A DNA stretch of 10,879 nt from Succinatimonas hippei (lineage in GTDB: Bacteria; Pseudomonadota; Gammaproteobacteria; Enterobacterales; Succinivibrionaceae), in assembly GCA_004557545.1 (NCBI GenBank), contig SFGV01000063.1:1-10879 (forward strand), read 5' to 3'. Under the pieces are notes generated by a model. The model made no database searches and was not told the origin of the DNA. It saw only the letters and a list, made by a program, of their open reading frames with translations. Made by a program: the position numbers and the translations under genes. Shown here one piece after another: positions 1-5,416 of the stretch (the first letter of the stretch is position 1; every line of letters begins with the position of its first letter).

Positions 1-44
1 TCCGGAGGCGAAGGTCTGGAGTTCGAATCTCCACAGGCACGCCA
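1..44 (+). tRNA. tRNA-Arg (anticodon CCG), 3' part only
   Basis: The window starts inside the anticodon loop. Base 1 is the invariant U33, bases 2-4 are CCG, and G5 and A6 finish the loop. They are followed by the 3' anticodon stem GGCGA (7-11), the variable loop AGGTC (12-16), the T-stem TGGAG/CTCCA around a TTCGAAT loop (17-33), the acceptor strand CAGGCAC, discriminator G41 and an encoded CCA (42-44). The loop and discriminator match the layout of the enterobacterial CCG-reading arginine tRNA as I recall it. The 5' half lies outside the window, so the acceptor pairing cannot be verified. Its 3' end is duplicated at 2269-2300, so it has probably served as an integration site. Confidence 0.85.
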
Positions 45-50
45 CTTATA
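19..50 (+). repeat. attL-like direct repeat in the 3' end of tRNA-Arg
   Basis: These 32 bases recur without a mismatch at 2269-2300. They run from inside the T-stem through the CCA to six bases past it (CTTATA). The bases on either side differ (G18 versus T2268, C51 versus A2301). Duplication of a tRNA 3' end is the classic footprint of site-specific integration by a tyrosine recombinase. The intact tRNA side is here, so this is the copy that restores the tRNA. Confidence 0.75.
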
Positions 51-60
51 CCAACGATTT

Positions 61-89
61 AGAGCCCTTTTTGAGGGCTCTTTATTTTT
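61..89 (+). terminator. Rho-independent terminator after tRNA-Arg
   Basis: A perfect 8-bp stem AGAGCCCT (61-68) / AGGGCTCT (74-81) with a TTTTG loop is followed by TTATTTTT. It ends the tRNA-Arg transcript on the plus strand. The same hairpin lies just past the stop of the minus-strand gene ending at 116, but it lacks a T-run in that direction. It sits inside the bracketed segment, so the tRNA appears to use a terminator supplied by the element. Confidence 0.85.
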
Positions 90-115
90 GCCCGTATGGA
101 ATATGTATGGATTTG

Positions 116-739
116 TCAGAGATCAGAGAACTCCTTTTTAGGGGCAGTAACAACTCCCGTTTTTGTATTGAGTATTTTGTCGCCAAATGGAACATAAGAA
201 CCTCGTGGACGAAATATAGTTGGGATTCTAGATTTTTTACAAAGAGGTAACTCTACAAGAAGTTGCTTTCCAACGTCCATAGCCTGTTTATATAACCCCA
301 AGTCTTTTTTGTAAATAAGAGTCAACATTTCATTATTGTATACATTTCTGTTAGATTCCCAGTTAAGGTATGCATATGTTAAATCGCCATGCACTGCTTG
401 TAGATTAGCATAAAATAGTACGATTTTCTCAATCGTATTCACTGATAACAGTGTCATGTCTGTAGCAAGTTCATTGTAGAATTTGAAAGCAGAATTAATA
501 TCTATCGAATTTGGTATAGTCTGTGGAATAGGGGTTTTACTTTCTGCTTTTATTATGTAATCTTGTATTAACACATCATATTTCCAAAATTTACATGCCT
601 TGATTATATATTTTATTTCTACATAGAAGGCGGCCGCTACAGATTCTCTCTTTTGTTCTTGCTCCATATATGTTTGGTATAGCCCAAACACTCCAGTAGC
701 ACAGGCACCAAGAAGCCCACCAGTTATTAATTCCCACAT
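116..739 (-). CDS. membrane-anchored protein of unknown function (207 aa)
   Basis: I do not recognise a family. The ATG at 739 is well supported: an AGGAGG lies eight bases upstream. Residues 3-25 are hydrophobic and glycine-rich and would form one N-terminal membrane helix or uncleaved anchor. A charged stretch (EQEQKRES, about residues 26-33) follows. The rest is a soluble, probably helical domain, with a lysine/proline-rich tail. No catalytic motif or repeat is visible. The gene is clearly more AT-rich than the rest of the window, which suits horizontally acquired cargo, and it lies between the two tRNA-derived direct repeats. It could be an accessory or defence gene, but nothing in the sequence shows that. 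Confidence 0.7.
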   Translation of the reverse strand: MWELITGGLLGACATGVFGLYQTYMEQEQKRESVAAAFYVEIKYIIKACKFWKYDVLIQDYIIKAESKTPIPQTIPNSIDINSAFKFYNELATDMTLLSVNTIEKIVLFYANLQAVHGDLTYAYLNWESNRNVYNNEMLTLIYKKDLGLYKQAMDVGKQLLVELPLCKKSRIPTIFRPRGSYVPFGDKILNTKTGVVTAPKKEFSDL

Positions 740-762
740 AACCCATACCTCCTATTACAACA

Positions 763-795
763 AATGCCCCGCGAAAGCGAGGCATTCGCTTATTT
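763..795 (+). terminator. possible terminator hairpin upstream of the 207-aa gene
   Basis: Arms AATGCC-C-CGC (763-772) and GCG-A-GGCATT (777-786) close on a GAAA tetraloop with one C/A mismatch. The T-rich CGCTTATTTTT follows. On the plus strand this is a plausible intrinsic terminator, although the T-run starts a few bases late. On the minus strand the same hairpin would sit in the leader of the gene starting at 739. Confidence 0.45.
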
Positions 796-1107
796 TTGAT
801 TTAAATTTAAGATCATATCTCTCAATAATGCTTTCACTTATATCTCTATAACCTCCCTACAGGTCTCAATAAGCCCCTCCAAAGTTTTTCTTTCCGTGCT
901 AAAATTTCATAATTTCTATAAGCCATCTGTCCGCAACATATTTAAAAGTAAACCACAATCTTTTACTAAATCTAGAAGAAATCTCATTCTTAAAGCCTCC
1001 TTCTCACTCTCCTATAATCGCTAATATTTCTTTTACGTGAACTCTGAGTGCCGCTAGTTCTATTATTGAAATTGCTGAACGTTGTTGTTCCAGGAAATTT
1101 TACCTTT
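796..1107. other. AT-rich gene-poor stretch, probably decayed coding sequence
   Basis: There is no ORF of normal size. On the minus strand the remains of coding-like sequence are broken by stops: a short ORF at 916-987, a helix-like stretch around 838-890 (ERKTLEGLIETCREVIEI), and a short run in a shifted frame down to about 758. Three GGAGG-like motifs also occur on the minus strand. This fits a small gene decayed by frameshifts and stops, but it may simply be non-coding. Confidence 0.35.
916..987 (-). CDS. possible 23-residue small protein
   Basis: ATG at 987 is preceded by AAGGAGG with eight bases between, which is an excellent ribosome binding site, and the frame ends in TAG at 916. The peptide begins MRFLLDLVKDCGLLLNML and has a hydrophobic first half. 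It may be a genuine small membrane peptide, or the start of a gene that continued downstream before stop codons appeared. Only the ribosome binding site argues for it. Confidence 0.25.
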   Translation of the reverse strand: MRFLLDLVKDCGLLLNMLRTDGL

Positions 1108-1380
1108 TTACCTGTCGCCGTAATGTCCCTTGCATTGTAGCACTACGACAGACCCGTCGTCGTCCATCTCATAAACCAGACGATCGGCCTCATTAATTCT
1201 CCGGCTGAACCTGCCGCTCAAATTCCCAGTCAATGCTTCTGGCTTACCCGTTCCGGCAAGAGGGCCGTTACGGCCGATATCCTTCAGCAGCGCGTTGATC
1301 TTTGCCAGCGTCTTCTTATCACACAGCTGCCACTCAAGATACTCCTCCCAGCCCACGGCCGAAAAGGTAATCCTATTCAC
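1108..1380 (-). CDS. yoeB: YoeB/Txe-family mRNA endonuclease toxin
   Basis: This is a RelE-superfamily toxin that cleaves mRNA at the ribosomal A site. I chose the GTG at 1380 (90 aa): GAGGAG lies seven bases upstream, and the protein then begins VNRITFSAVGWEEY, as YoeB proteins do. An ATG at 1395 would add five residues and is not needed. Family hallmarks seen are the WEEYLEW start, the GKPEAL-NLSG segment with the likely catalytic Glu, SRRI-RLVY with the likely catalytic Arg, and GHY near the end, matching the YoeB His-Tyr. Three residues (GDR) follow the usual terminal HY. The start overlaps the antitoxin stop by eight bases, so the two are co-transcribed and translationally coupled. The key residues appear intact, so the toxin is probably active. 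Confidence 0.9.
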   Translation of the reverse strand: MNRITFSAVGWEEYLEWQLCDKKTLAKINALLKDIGRNGPLAGTGKPEALTGNLSGRFSRRINEADRLVYEMDDDGSVVVLQCKGHYGDR

Positions 1381-1645
1381 GCGCCATCTCCTCAAGCTCT
1401 TCCATCGACCTCACCACGACGTCCCCCGATCTGACCTGAGCGACAGACTCGCGCAGAGCCTCCATATTGGAGCGGCTGTAAAACGGATCAATAGAGACCT
1501 CAAAAGGAATGCGCCCCTCGCGGCTCATCTTGCGCGCGAAAATCGTAATCGCCGTTGTCATATTCATTCCCAGCTCATAACAGGTGCGCTCCATATCCCT
1601 CTTAAGCTCTTCGTCCATCCTGATATTGACATTGGTTGTAGGCAT
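1373..1645 (-). CDS. RelB/DinJ-family antitoxin
   Basis: This 90-residue protein has an N-terminal ribbon-helix-helix DNA-binding domain: a strand at TNVNIRMDEELK, then the helices around ERTCYELGMNMTTAITIFARKM. That is typical of RelB/DinJ antitoxins. The acidic C-terminal part (about residues 55-90) would wrap and neutralise the toxin. The start is fixed by AGAGAGGTGA six to seven bases upstream of ATG 1645. It precedes the toxin in the usual order and should repress the shared promoter at 1671-1698 together with it. YoeB is classically paired with a YefM/Phd antitoxin, so this pair mixes two antitoxin/toxin lineages. Such pairs exist in other bacteria. Confidence 0.9.
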   Translation of the reverse strand: MPTTNVNIRMDEELKRDMERTCYELGMNMTTAITIFARKMSREGRIPFEVSIDPFYSRSNMEALRESVAQVRSGDVVVRSMEELEEMARE

Positions 1646-1670
1646 ACTATATCACCTCTCTGTAATTAAA

Positions 1671-1698
1671 ATTATATGCAATATGCGCACAATGTCAA
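1671..1698 (-). promoter_or_regulatory. sigma-70 promoter of the toxin-antitoxin operon
   Basis: Reading the minus strand, TTGACA (1693-1698), a 16-base spacer and TATAAT (1671-1676) match the consensus at every position. The -10 lies about 25 bases from the antitoxin ATG. The spacer holds the palindrome TGCGCA (1684-1689) and two ATATGC copies, which are candidate sites for autorepression by the antitoxin-toxin complex. Confidence 0.8.
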
Positions 1699-1699
1699 T

Positions 1700-2268
1700 A
1701 TATATGTGACTAGATAAGAAACATTATCGCCATGCGTCATCCGTTGTATGAGCAGCGACTGCCGGGGCTGGCGTTTGACATCGGTCGATTCTGTTATACA
1801 CCGCGGAGGTCAGCTTGATTTTTTGCATCCCAGACCATTATGTATCAGCAAAGCCTTTTTGATAGACATATCACCTGATATACGGTATCTATTTTGAACG
1901 CTAAAACGCCATATCTGAAGCCCCCAACGCAGCAGCATTAGAGTTAAAAAATATAGACGCGTTGTAAATTAAAATATACTTTATAAACCTGTTAATAGTG
2001 ATTATACCGCCAGCATAGTTCTATACAATATATACCGTCTCTTCGCCGCTTATTTCTCCTACTGCAATTTTGTGATCGTAGAAACTGACACTGACAATGA
2101 AATAGGTAACAAAAATTGTTCGTTTTCGTTTTGTAAGCGGCTTAATTTTCCCTATTGAAAATTGAAAACATTTTTTGTTGGCTACAGATCCACAAGCCTA
2201 ATAATGTGCCAGATAGTCACCGCTTGTAAATCCTCTAAAGAACAAAGGATCAGTTCAAGCGTATTCTT
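1700..2268. other. AT-rich stretch with no recognisable gene
   Basis: I see no convincing gene, integrase remnant or tRNA. A 28-codon ORF at 1732-1818 (starting MRHPLYEQRLPG) lies in a more GC-rich patch but has no good ribosome binding site and could be gene debris. A perfect A/T-type hairpin, AATTTTC (2144-2150) / GAAAATT (2157-2163), has no following T-run. If the flanking repeats are attachment sites, this is where a lost integrase gene might have been. Confidence 0.5.
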
Positions 2269-2300
2269 GAGTTCGAATCTCCACAGGCACGCCACTTATA
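2269..2300 (+). repeat. attR-like direct repeat (copy of the tRNA-Arg 3' end)
   Basis: This is an exact 32-bp copy of 19-50. The sequence before it (2220-2268) cannot fold into the rest of a tRNA, so it is a partial duplicate, not a second gene. With 19-50 it delimits a segment of about 2.2 kb, repeat start to repeat start 2250 bp. Confidence 0.75.
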
Positions 2301-2301
2301 A

Positions 2302-2502
2302 AATACCCTCGGCGGCAATATCTTAAATGATTTAGGTGCGCTGATTGCAGGTGATCGGGATGGGTATTACTGTGTCTATCACGCTTTGCATGCCCCAATA
2401 TCCTTGATACGGCAGGGGCTGTTGCCTTTTCATGTGACGAGCACGCAATATTATATTATATGTGCCGCTGCTTCGCCGCGCATCGGTAATATTGAGGGTT
2501 AA
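2302..2502 (+). pseudogene. possible 5'-truncated gene fragment at the right repeat
   Basis: A frame of 66 codons stays open from the base after the repeat junction to TAA 2500-2502; the repeat itself supplies an in-frame stop at 2299-2301. The translation (for example LGALIAGDRDGYYCVYHAL and later QGLLPFHVTSTQYYIICAAA) reads like protein but has no start codon with a ribosome binding site, and I recognise no family. It may be the tail of a gene cut off by the integration or recombination at this site, or a chance open frame. Confidence 0.3.
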
Positions 2503-2579
2503 GAAACATGTGATAATTATGAGAAAATAATGTAAATTTAGTCTATTGTCATCGGCAGGATAGTTTTTTTACGATATGT

Positions 2580-2585
2580 TATACT
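2580..2585 (+). promoter_or_regulatory. candidate -10 box for the DUF1538 operon
   Basis: TATACT stands about 80 bases before the first plausible start of the membrane protein, just after a T-run and an AT-rich block. No good -35 hexamer is found at 16-18 bases; TTGTCA (2546-2551) is too far away. An activator-dependent or weak promoter is possible. Confidence 0.35.
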
Positions 2586-2688
2586 CAGTTAAAGGTGTTT
2601 TTCGTTTCGCTTGTTCTCCGCTGATTCTTGCGGCGGCGCGGCGGAGCCGAGCAGCTCCTGATGATTCCAACGAAAGGAGAGCGAGTCG

Positions 2689-2739
2689 ATGGCCTGTTGG
2701 ACCGGACGGTGTCTCCGGCTCTGTCACAGAGAATGCTGA
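2689..2739 (+). CDS. possible 16-codon cysteine-rich leader peptide
   Basis: ATG 2689 is preceded by AAAGGAG nine bases upstream, the best ribosome binding site before the transporter. The peptide MACWTGRCLRLCHREC has four cysteines and one tryptophan in 16 residues. Its stop TGA (2737-2739) overlaps the transporter ATG (2733) in the string ATGCTGA. This arrangement could couple translation of the transporter to the leader. No clear terminator/antiterminator pair is visible, so attenuation is not shown. The frame may be accidental if the transporter starts upstream at 2661. Confidence 0.35.
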   Translation: MACWTGRCLRLCHREC

Positions 2740-4232
2740 AAAAATTTGGACTGAGCAACACTATCCTCTTTTCAAAAATGGAAGAGGCTTTGAAATCGGT
2801 CCTGCCGATTGCGGCGATAGTCTTCGCCGTCTGTTTCGCGCTTGTGCCTGTGCCCGTCGGTGCGCTGCTGGCCTTTGTCTTTGGTTCGATCCTCCTTGTC
2901 ATTGGAATGGGGCTCTTTACGCTGGGGGCCGATATCGCGATGACGCCGATTGGCGAGCATATCGGTTCGGCCGTTACACGAACGAGGAGCCTGTGGTTCA
3001 TCCTGCTGATCAGCTTTCTTGTCGGCAGCTTTATCACTGTTTCGGAGCCGGATCTTCAGGTCCTTGCGGGGCAGGTCCCCAATATCCCTAACGCGGCCAT
3101 TATCGGGGCGGTGGCAGCCGGCGTCGGCGTATTCCTGATGCTGGCGATGCTGCGTATATTCCTAGGGGTACCGCTGCGGAATGTTCTGATCGTCTCTTAC
3201 GCGCTTATCATTATTCTGGGCTTTTTTATACCTGTGGATTATATCGGGGTCGCCTTTGACTCAGGAGGCGTCACCACCGGGCCGATGACTGTACCTTTTA
3301 TCATGGCGCTCGGCGTTGGCGTGGCTGCCTCCCGCAGCGACAGCAGCGCGCAGAACGACAGCTTTGGTCTTGTGGCCATCGGCTCCATCGGCCCGATACT
3401 TGCGGTTCTGATACTTGGCCTTCTCTATCCCGGAGGTGGCAGCGAATATACGCCGGTGGTAGTGCCTGATATTGAAAATTCTCAGGAGCTTTGGCATCTC
3501 TTTGCCGTTGAATTCCCGCGCTTCTTTTATGAGATCGCCCTTTCCGTACTGCCGATCGTCCTCTTTTTCCTCGCCTTCCAAATCTTTAAGCTAAGGCTCT
3601 ATGGAACGGAAATTATCCAGATCACGGTCGGTATCCTGTATACTTATCTTGGATTGGTTCTCTTTCTTACCGGCGTGAATGTCGGCTTTCTGCCCGTTGG
3701 CAATTATATCGGGCAGCTGATCGGAGGACTGGAGAACAACTGGGTGATCGTCCCCATCGGTATGGTGATCGGTTACTTTATCGTCATGGCCGAGCCTGCC
3801 GTCCACGTGCTGAATAAGCAGGTGGTGGAGATAACGGCCGGCGCGATTCCCAAAAAGGCGATGAGCGTCAGCCTCTCGATCGGCGTCTCTATCTCTGTTG
3901 GGCTCGCGATGATGCGTATCCTGACGGGGCTGCCGCTGATGTGGCTCATCGTTCCCGGATATGCGATAGCGTTGGCGCTGAGTTTCATAGTTCCACCTAT
4001 CTTTACGGCGATCGCCTTCGACTCCGGCGGGGTGGCTTCCGGGGCGATGACGGCGACCTTCCTGCTGCCGCTGGCGATGGGGCTTTGTTCGGCGGTCGGC
4101 GGTAATATTACACAGGATGCATTTGGTGTGGTGGCGATGGTGGCAATGACGCCGCTGATCACCATTCAGCTTTTGGGACTGCTGTATATGCGCGGCGTCT
4201 CGGCGATGAAGAAAAATGAGCCTTGCCTATGA
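2733..4232 (+). CDS. DUF1538 integral membrane protein, putative transporter
   Basis: This very hydrophobic protein (499 aa from ATG 2733) is made of two homologous DUF1538 halves, about residues 15-235 and 265-495. Each half repeats the same motifs: a loop ending in P(I/V)G-x-x-IG, then SEPD (104-107) / AEPA (353-356) followed by a QV, then AFDSGG (174-179 / 428-433), then QNDSFG / TQDAFG (207-212 / 460-465). Conserved acidic and glycine residues at equivalent places in both halves suggest an ion or substrate path with inverted or pseudo-twofold symmetry. The substrate is unknown. I prefer ATG 2733 because the protein then begins MLKKFG shortly before the first helix and overlaps the leader ORF stop. 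ATG 2661 or 2628 would add 24 or 35 residues. The P-II-like gene follows after 40 bases with no terminator between, which suggests that it regulates this protein. Confidence 0.88.
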   Translation: MLKKFGLSNTILFSKMEEALKSVLPIAAIVFAVCFALVPVPVGALLAFVFGSILLVIGMGLFTLGADIAMTPIGEHIGSAVTRTRSLWFILLISFLVGSFITVSEPDLQVLAGQVPNIPNAAIIGAVAAGVGVFLMLAMLRIFLGVPLRNVLIVSYALIIILGFFIPVDYIGVAFDSGGVTTGPMTVPFIMALGVGVAASRSDSSAQNDSFGLVAIGSIGPILAVLILGLLYPGGGSEYTPVVVPDIENSQELWHLFAVEFPRFFYEIALSVLPIVLFFLAFQIFKLRLYGTEIIQITVGILYTYLGLVLFLTGVNVGFLPVGNYIGQLIGGLENNWVIVPIGMVIGYFIVMAEPAVHVLNKQVVEITAGAIPKKAMSVSLSIGVSISVGLAMMRILTGLPLMWLIVPGYAIALALSFIVPPIFTAIAFDSGGVASGAMTATFLLPLAMGLCSAVGGNITQDAFGVVAMVAMTPLITIQLLGLLYMRGVSAMKKNEPCL

Positions 4233-4271
4233 TGGATTTGCTTAAACCTACAGGTTCGGAGGGGAGCGGTT

Positions 4272-4940
4272 ATGAACGGAGTTAGTTTCGTGATTACGGT
4301 CGTTCAGCGCGAGTTGAGTGACAGCTACATAGATTTTTTTCATAAACATGGCGCCAACCTTGTATTCAGCTATCTCTGCGAGGGAACGGCGCAGAAGAAG
4401 GCGCTCCATCTGTGGGGGCTGGAGAAAAAGGAGATGCAGATCATCTGCTGTCTGTGCGGTTCGGAGGCTGCCAACAGGCTTCTTGATGGGCTTGTGTCGG
4501 AGATGCGGATAGACGCGCCGAATGCTGGTGTGGCCCTGATGCTCCCCGTGGACGGTGTCTCCGGAGTATCTAACGCGCAATGTCTGCCGGAAGGTTTGAT
4601 AGACGACGAATTTAAGAAGAGGGTGGAAGATATGCAGTATTCGCTGATTGTCGCGATTGCCGAAAGGGGCTACGTCGATATGGTTATGGATGCGGCGCGT
4701 GAGGCCGGAGCGCGCGGCGGTACCGTCATCCACGCTAAGGGCACCGGAGCCCGCTTTGGCGCCAAATTTTTCGGCCTTACTATTGCGGCGGAAAAAGAGA
4801 TGATCTACCTTGTCACCAGCAGTGAGGGCAAGGAAGCCATTATCGACGCAATCATTGACAAGGCCGGTCCCTCCACAGAGGCGAGGGCGATCGCCTTTAC
4901 GGTGCCGGTTGAGCGGGTTGCGGGATTCTCAAAACTTTGA
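4272..4940 (+). CDS. tandem P-II-like regulatory protein
   Basis: The 222-residue protein consists of two P-II-like ferredoxin-fold domains (about 1-98 and 120-222), where a normal P-II subunit has one. The halves align over GTAQKKALHLWGL-EKKEMQI (38-57) and GTGARFGAKFFGLTIAAEKE (157-176). They also align over their ends, LPVDGVSG and VPVERVAG. The second half keeps a glycine-rich loop (HAKGTGARFG) where nucleotide-binding B/T-loop elements would lie. The first is more diverged and cysteine-rich. I see no canonical GlnB uridylylation tyrosine motif. A strong GGAGG nine bases before ATG 4272 sets the start. A short ORF that starts in an ATGA overlap with the transporter stop (4229-4285) bridges the gap and could couple translation. 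The likely role is ligand-dependent control of the neighbouring DUF1538 transporter; the ligand is unknown. Confidence 0.85.
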   Translation: MNGVSFVITVVQRELSDSYIDFFHKHGANLVFSYLCEGTAQKKALHLWGLEKKEMQIICCLCGSEAANRLLDGLVSEMRIDAPNAGVALMLPVDGVSGVSNAQCLPEGLIDDEFKKRVEDMQYSLIVAIAERGYVDMVMDAAREAGARGGTVIHAKGTGARFGAKFFGLTIAAEKEMIYLVTSSEGKEAIIDAIIDKAGPSTEARAIAFTVPVERVAGFSKL

Positions 4941-4970
4941 GGATTTTCAAAGTTTCAATATATAAAAGAA

Positions 4971-4998
4971 AATGCCGTCGGAAGAGAGGCGGTATTTT
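4971..4998 (+). terminator. probable terminator of the DUF1538/P-II operon
   Basis: AATGCCG (4971-4977) pairs with CGGTATT (4990-4996) with one G-T wobble, followed by TTT. A second, AT-rich perfect 9-bp inverted repeat, AAACTTTGA (4932-4940) / TCAAAGTTT (4947-4955), overlaps the stop codon but has no T-run. Confidence 0.6.
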
Positions 4999-4999
4999 A

Positions 5000-5416
5000 G
5001 TCGTAACCATGGCCGGATAAAGACAGGTAATTTTGAAAAAATGCCTATAAAATTTTGTGTCGTACCCTGACGTAGGGGCGCGTGTATTGTGTCCGGTATA
5101 TTTTTCGATATGGGCTTCGTTCATCAGCCATTCAAAATGTCCATATGCGGTCTTTTATCACTGTTCTAATAAAACCGAAATTACTAATGGGTTATCCTCC
5201 GTTCGCGGAGCATGGCACTTATGTAAACGAAGAGGCCAATCGGTTTTCATGAACGGCAGGTATGAAACGGCGTCGTTGATTTGCTTTTTCAGATATCTTT
5301 CATAACTATATTATGGTAAACTGTTTATTGGATAAACTAAAGTCTTTGCCCGTGCCGCTGGGGCTGTAAGGCCGGGTTTTGCAGGCGTTTTAAGCTTTAT
5401 TCTCTGGGAGTGGACG
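5000..5416. other. long intergenic leader without a recognisable gene
   Basis: About 420 bases separate the terminator from the EAL gene. I find no convincing ORF. An open frame at 5057-5305 has no ribosome binding site and an unlikely composition. Structured elements are present: a CTCCG-TTCG-CGGAG hairpin (5197-5210) and a GC-rich fold around CCCG (5349-5352) and CGGG (about 5373-5377) close to the downstream gene. I looked for a c-di-GMP riboswitch and did not find its conserved core. TATATT (5307-5312) is a possible -10 box without a clear -35. Confidence 0.4.

Noticed and set aside
1..44. tmRNA or selenocysteine tRNA 3' end
   Set aside because: The bases before the T-arm fit an ordinary anticodon loop with CCG and a five-base variable loop; the acceptor lacks the alanine-type G-U pair and CCACCA end of tmRNA.
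1295..1669. Plus-strand 124-codon ORF across the toxin-antitoxin genes
   Set aside because: It is antisense to two well-supported overlapping genes and has no ribosome binding site.
1786..1802. Promoter-like TTGACA and TATACA near 1778-1802 on the plus strand
   Set aside because: The spacer is only 14 bases and no gene follows.
2266..2300. A second tRNA gene at the right repeat
   Set aside because: Only the T-arm and acceptor 3' part are present; the bases before 2269 do not supply an anticodon arm, D-arm or 5' acceptor strand.
2585..3037. Minus-strand 150-codon ORF opposite the DUF1538 gene
   Set aside because: It is a low-complexity antisense frame opposite a clearly conserved membrane protein.
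5057..5305. 82-codon ORF in the leader of the EAL gene
   Set aside because: It has no ribosome binding site, an unlikely Cys/His-rich composition and no recognisable features.
5281..5400. c-di-GMP riboswitch upstream of the EAL gene
   Set aside because: The conserved GEMM core (ACGCAAAGC and its partner helices) is not present, and the visible hairpins do not match either class.
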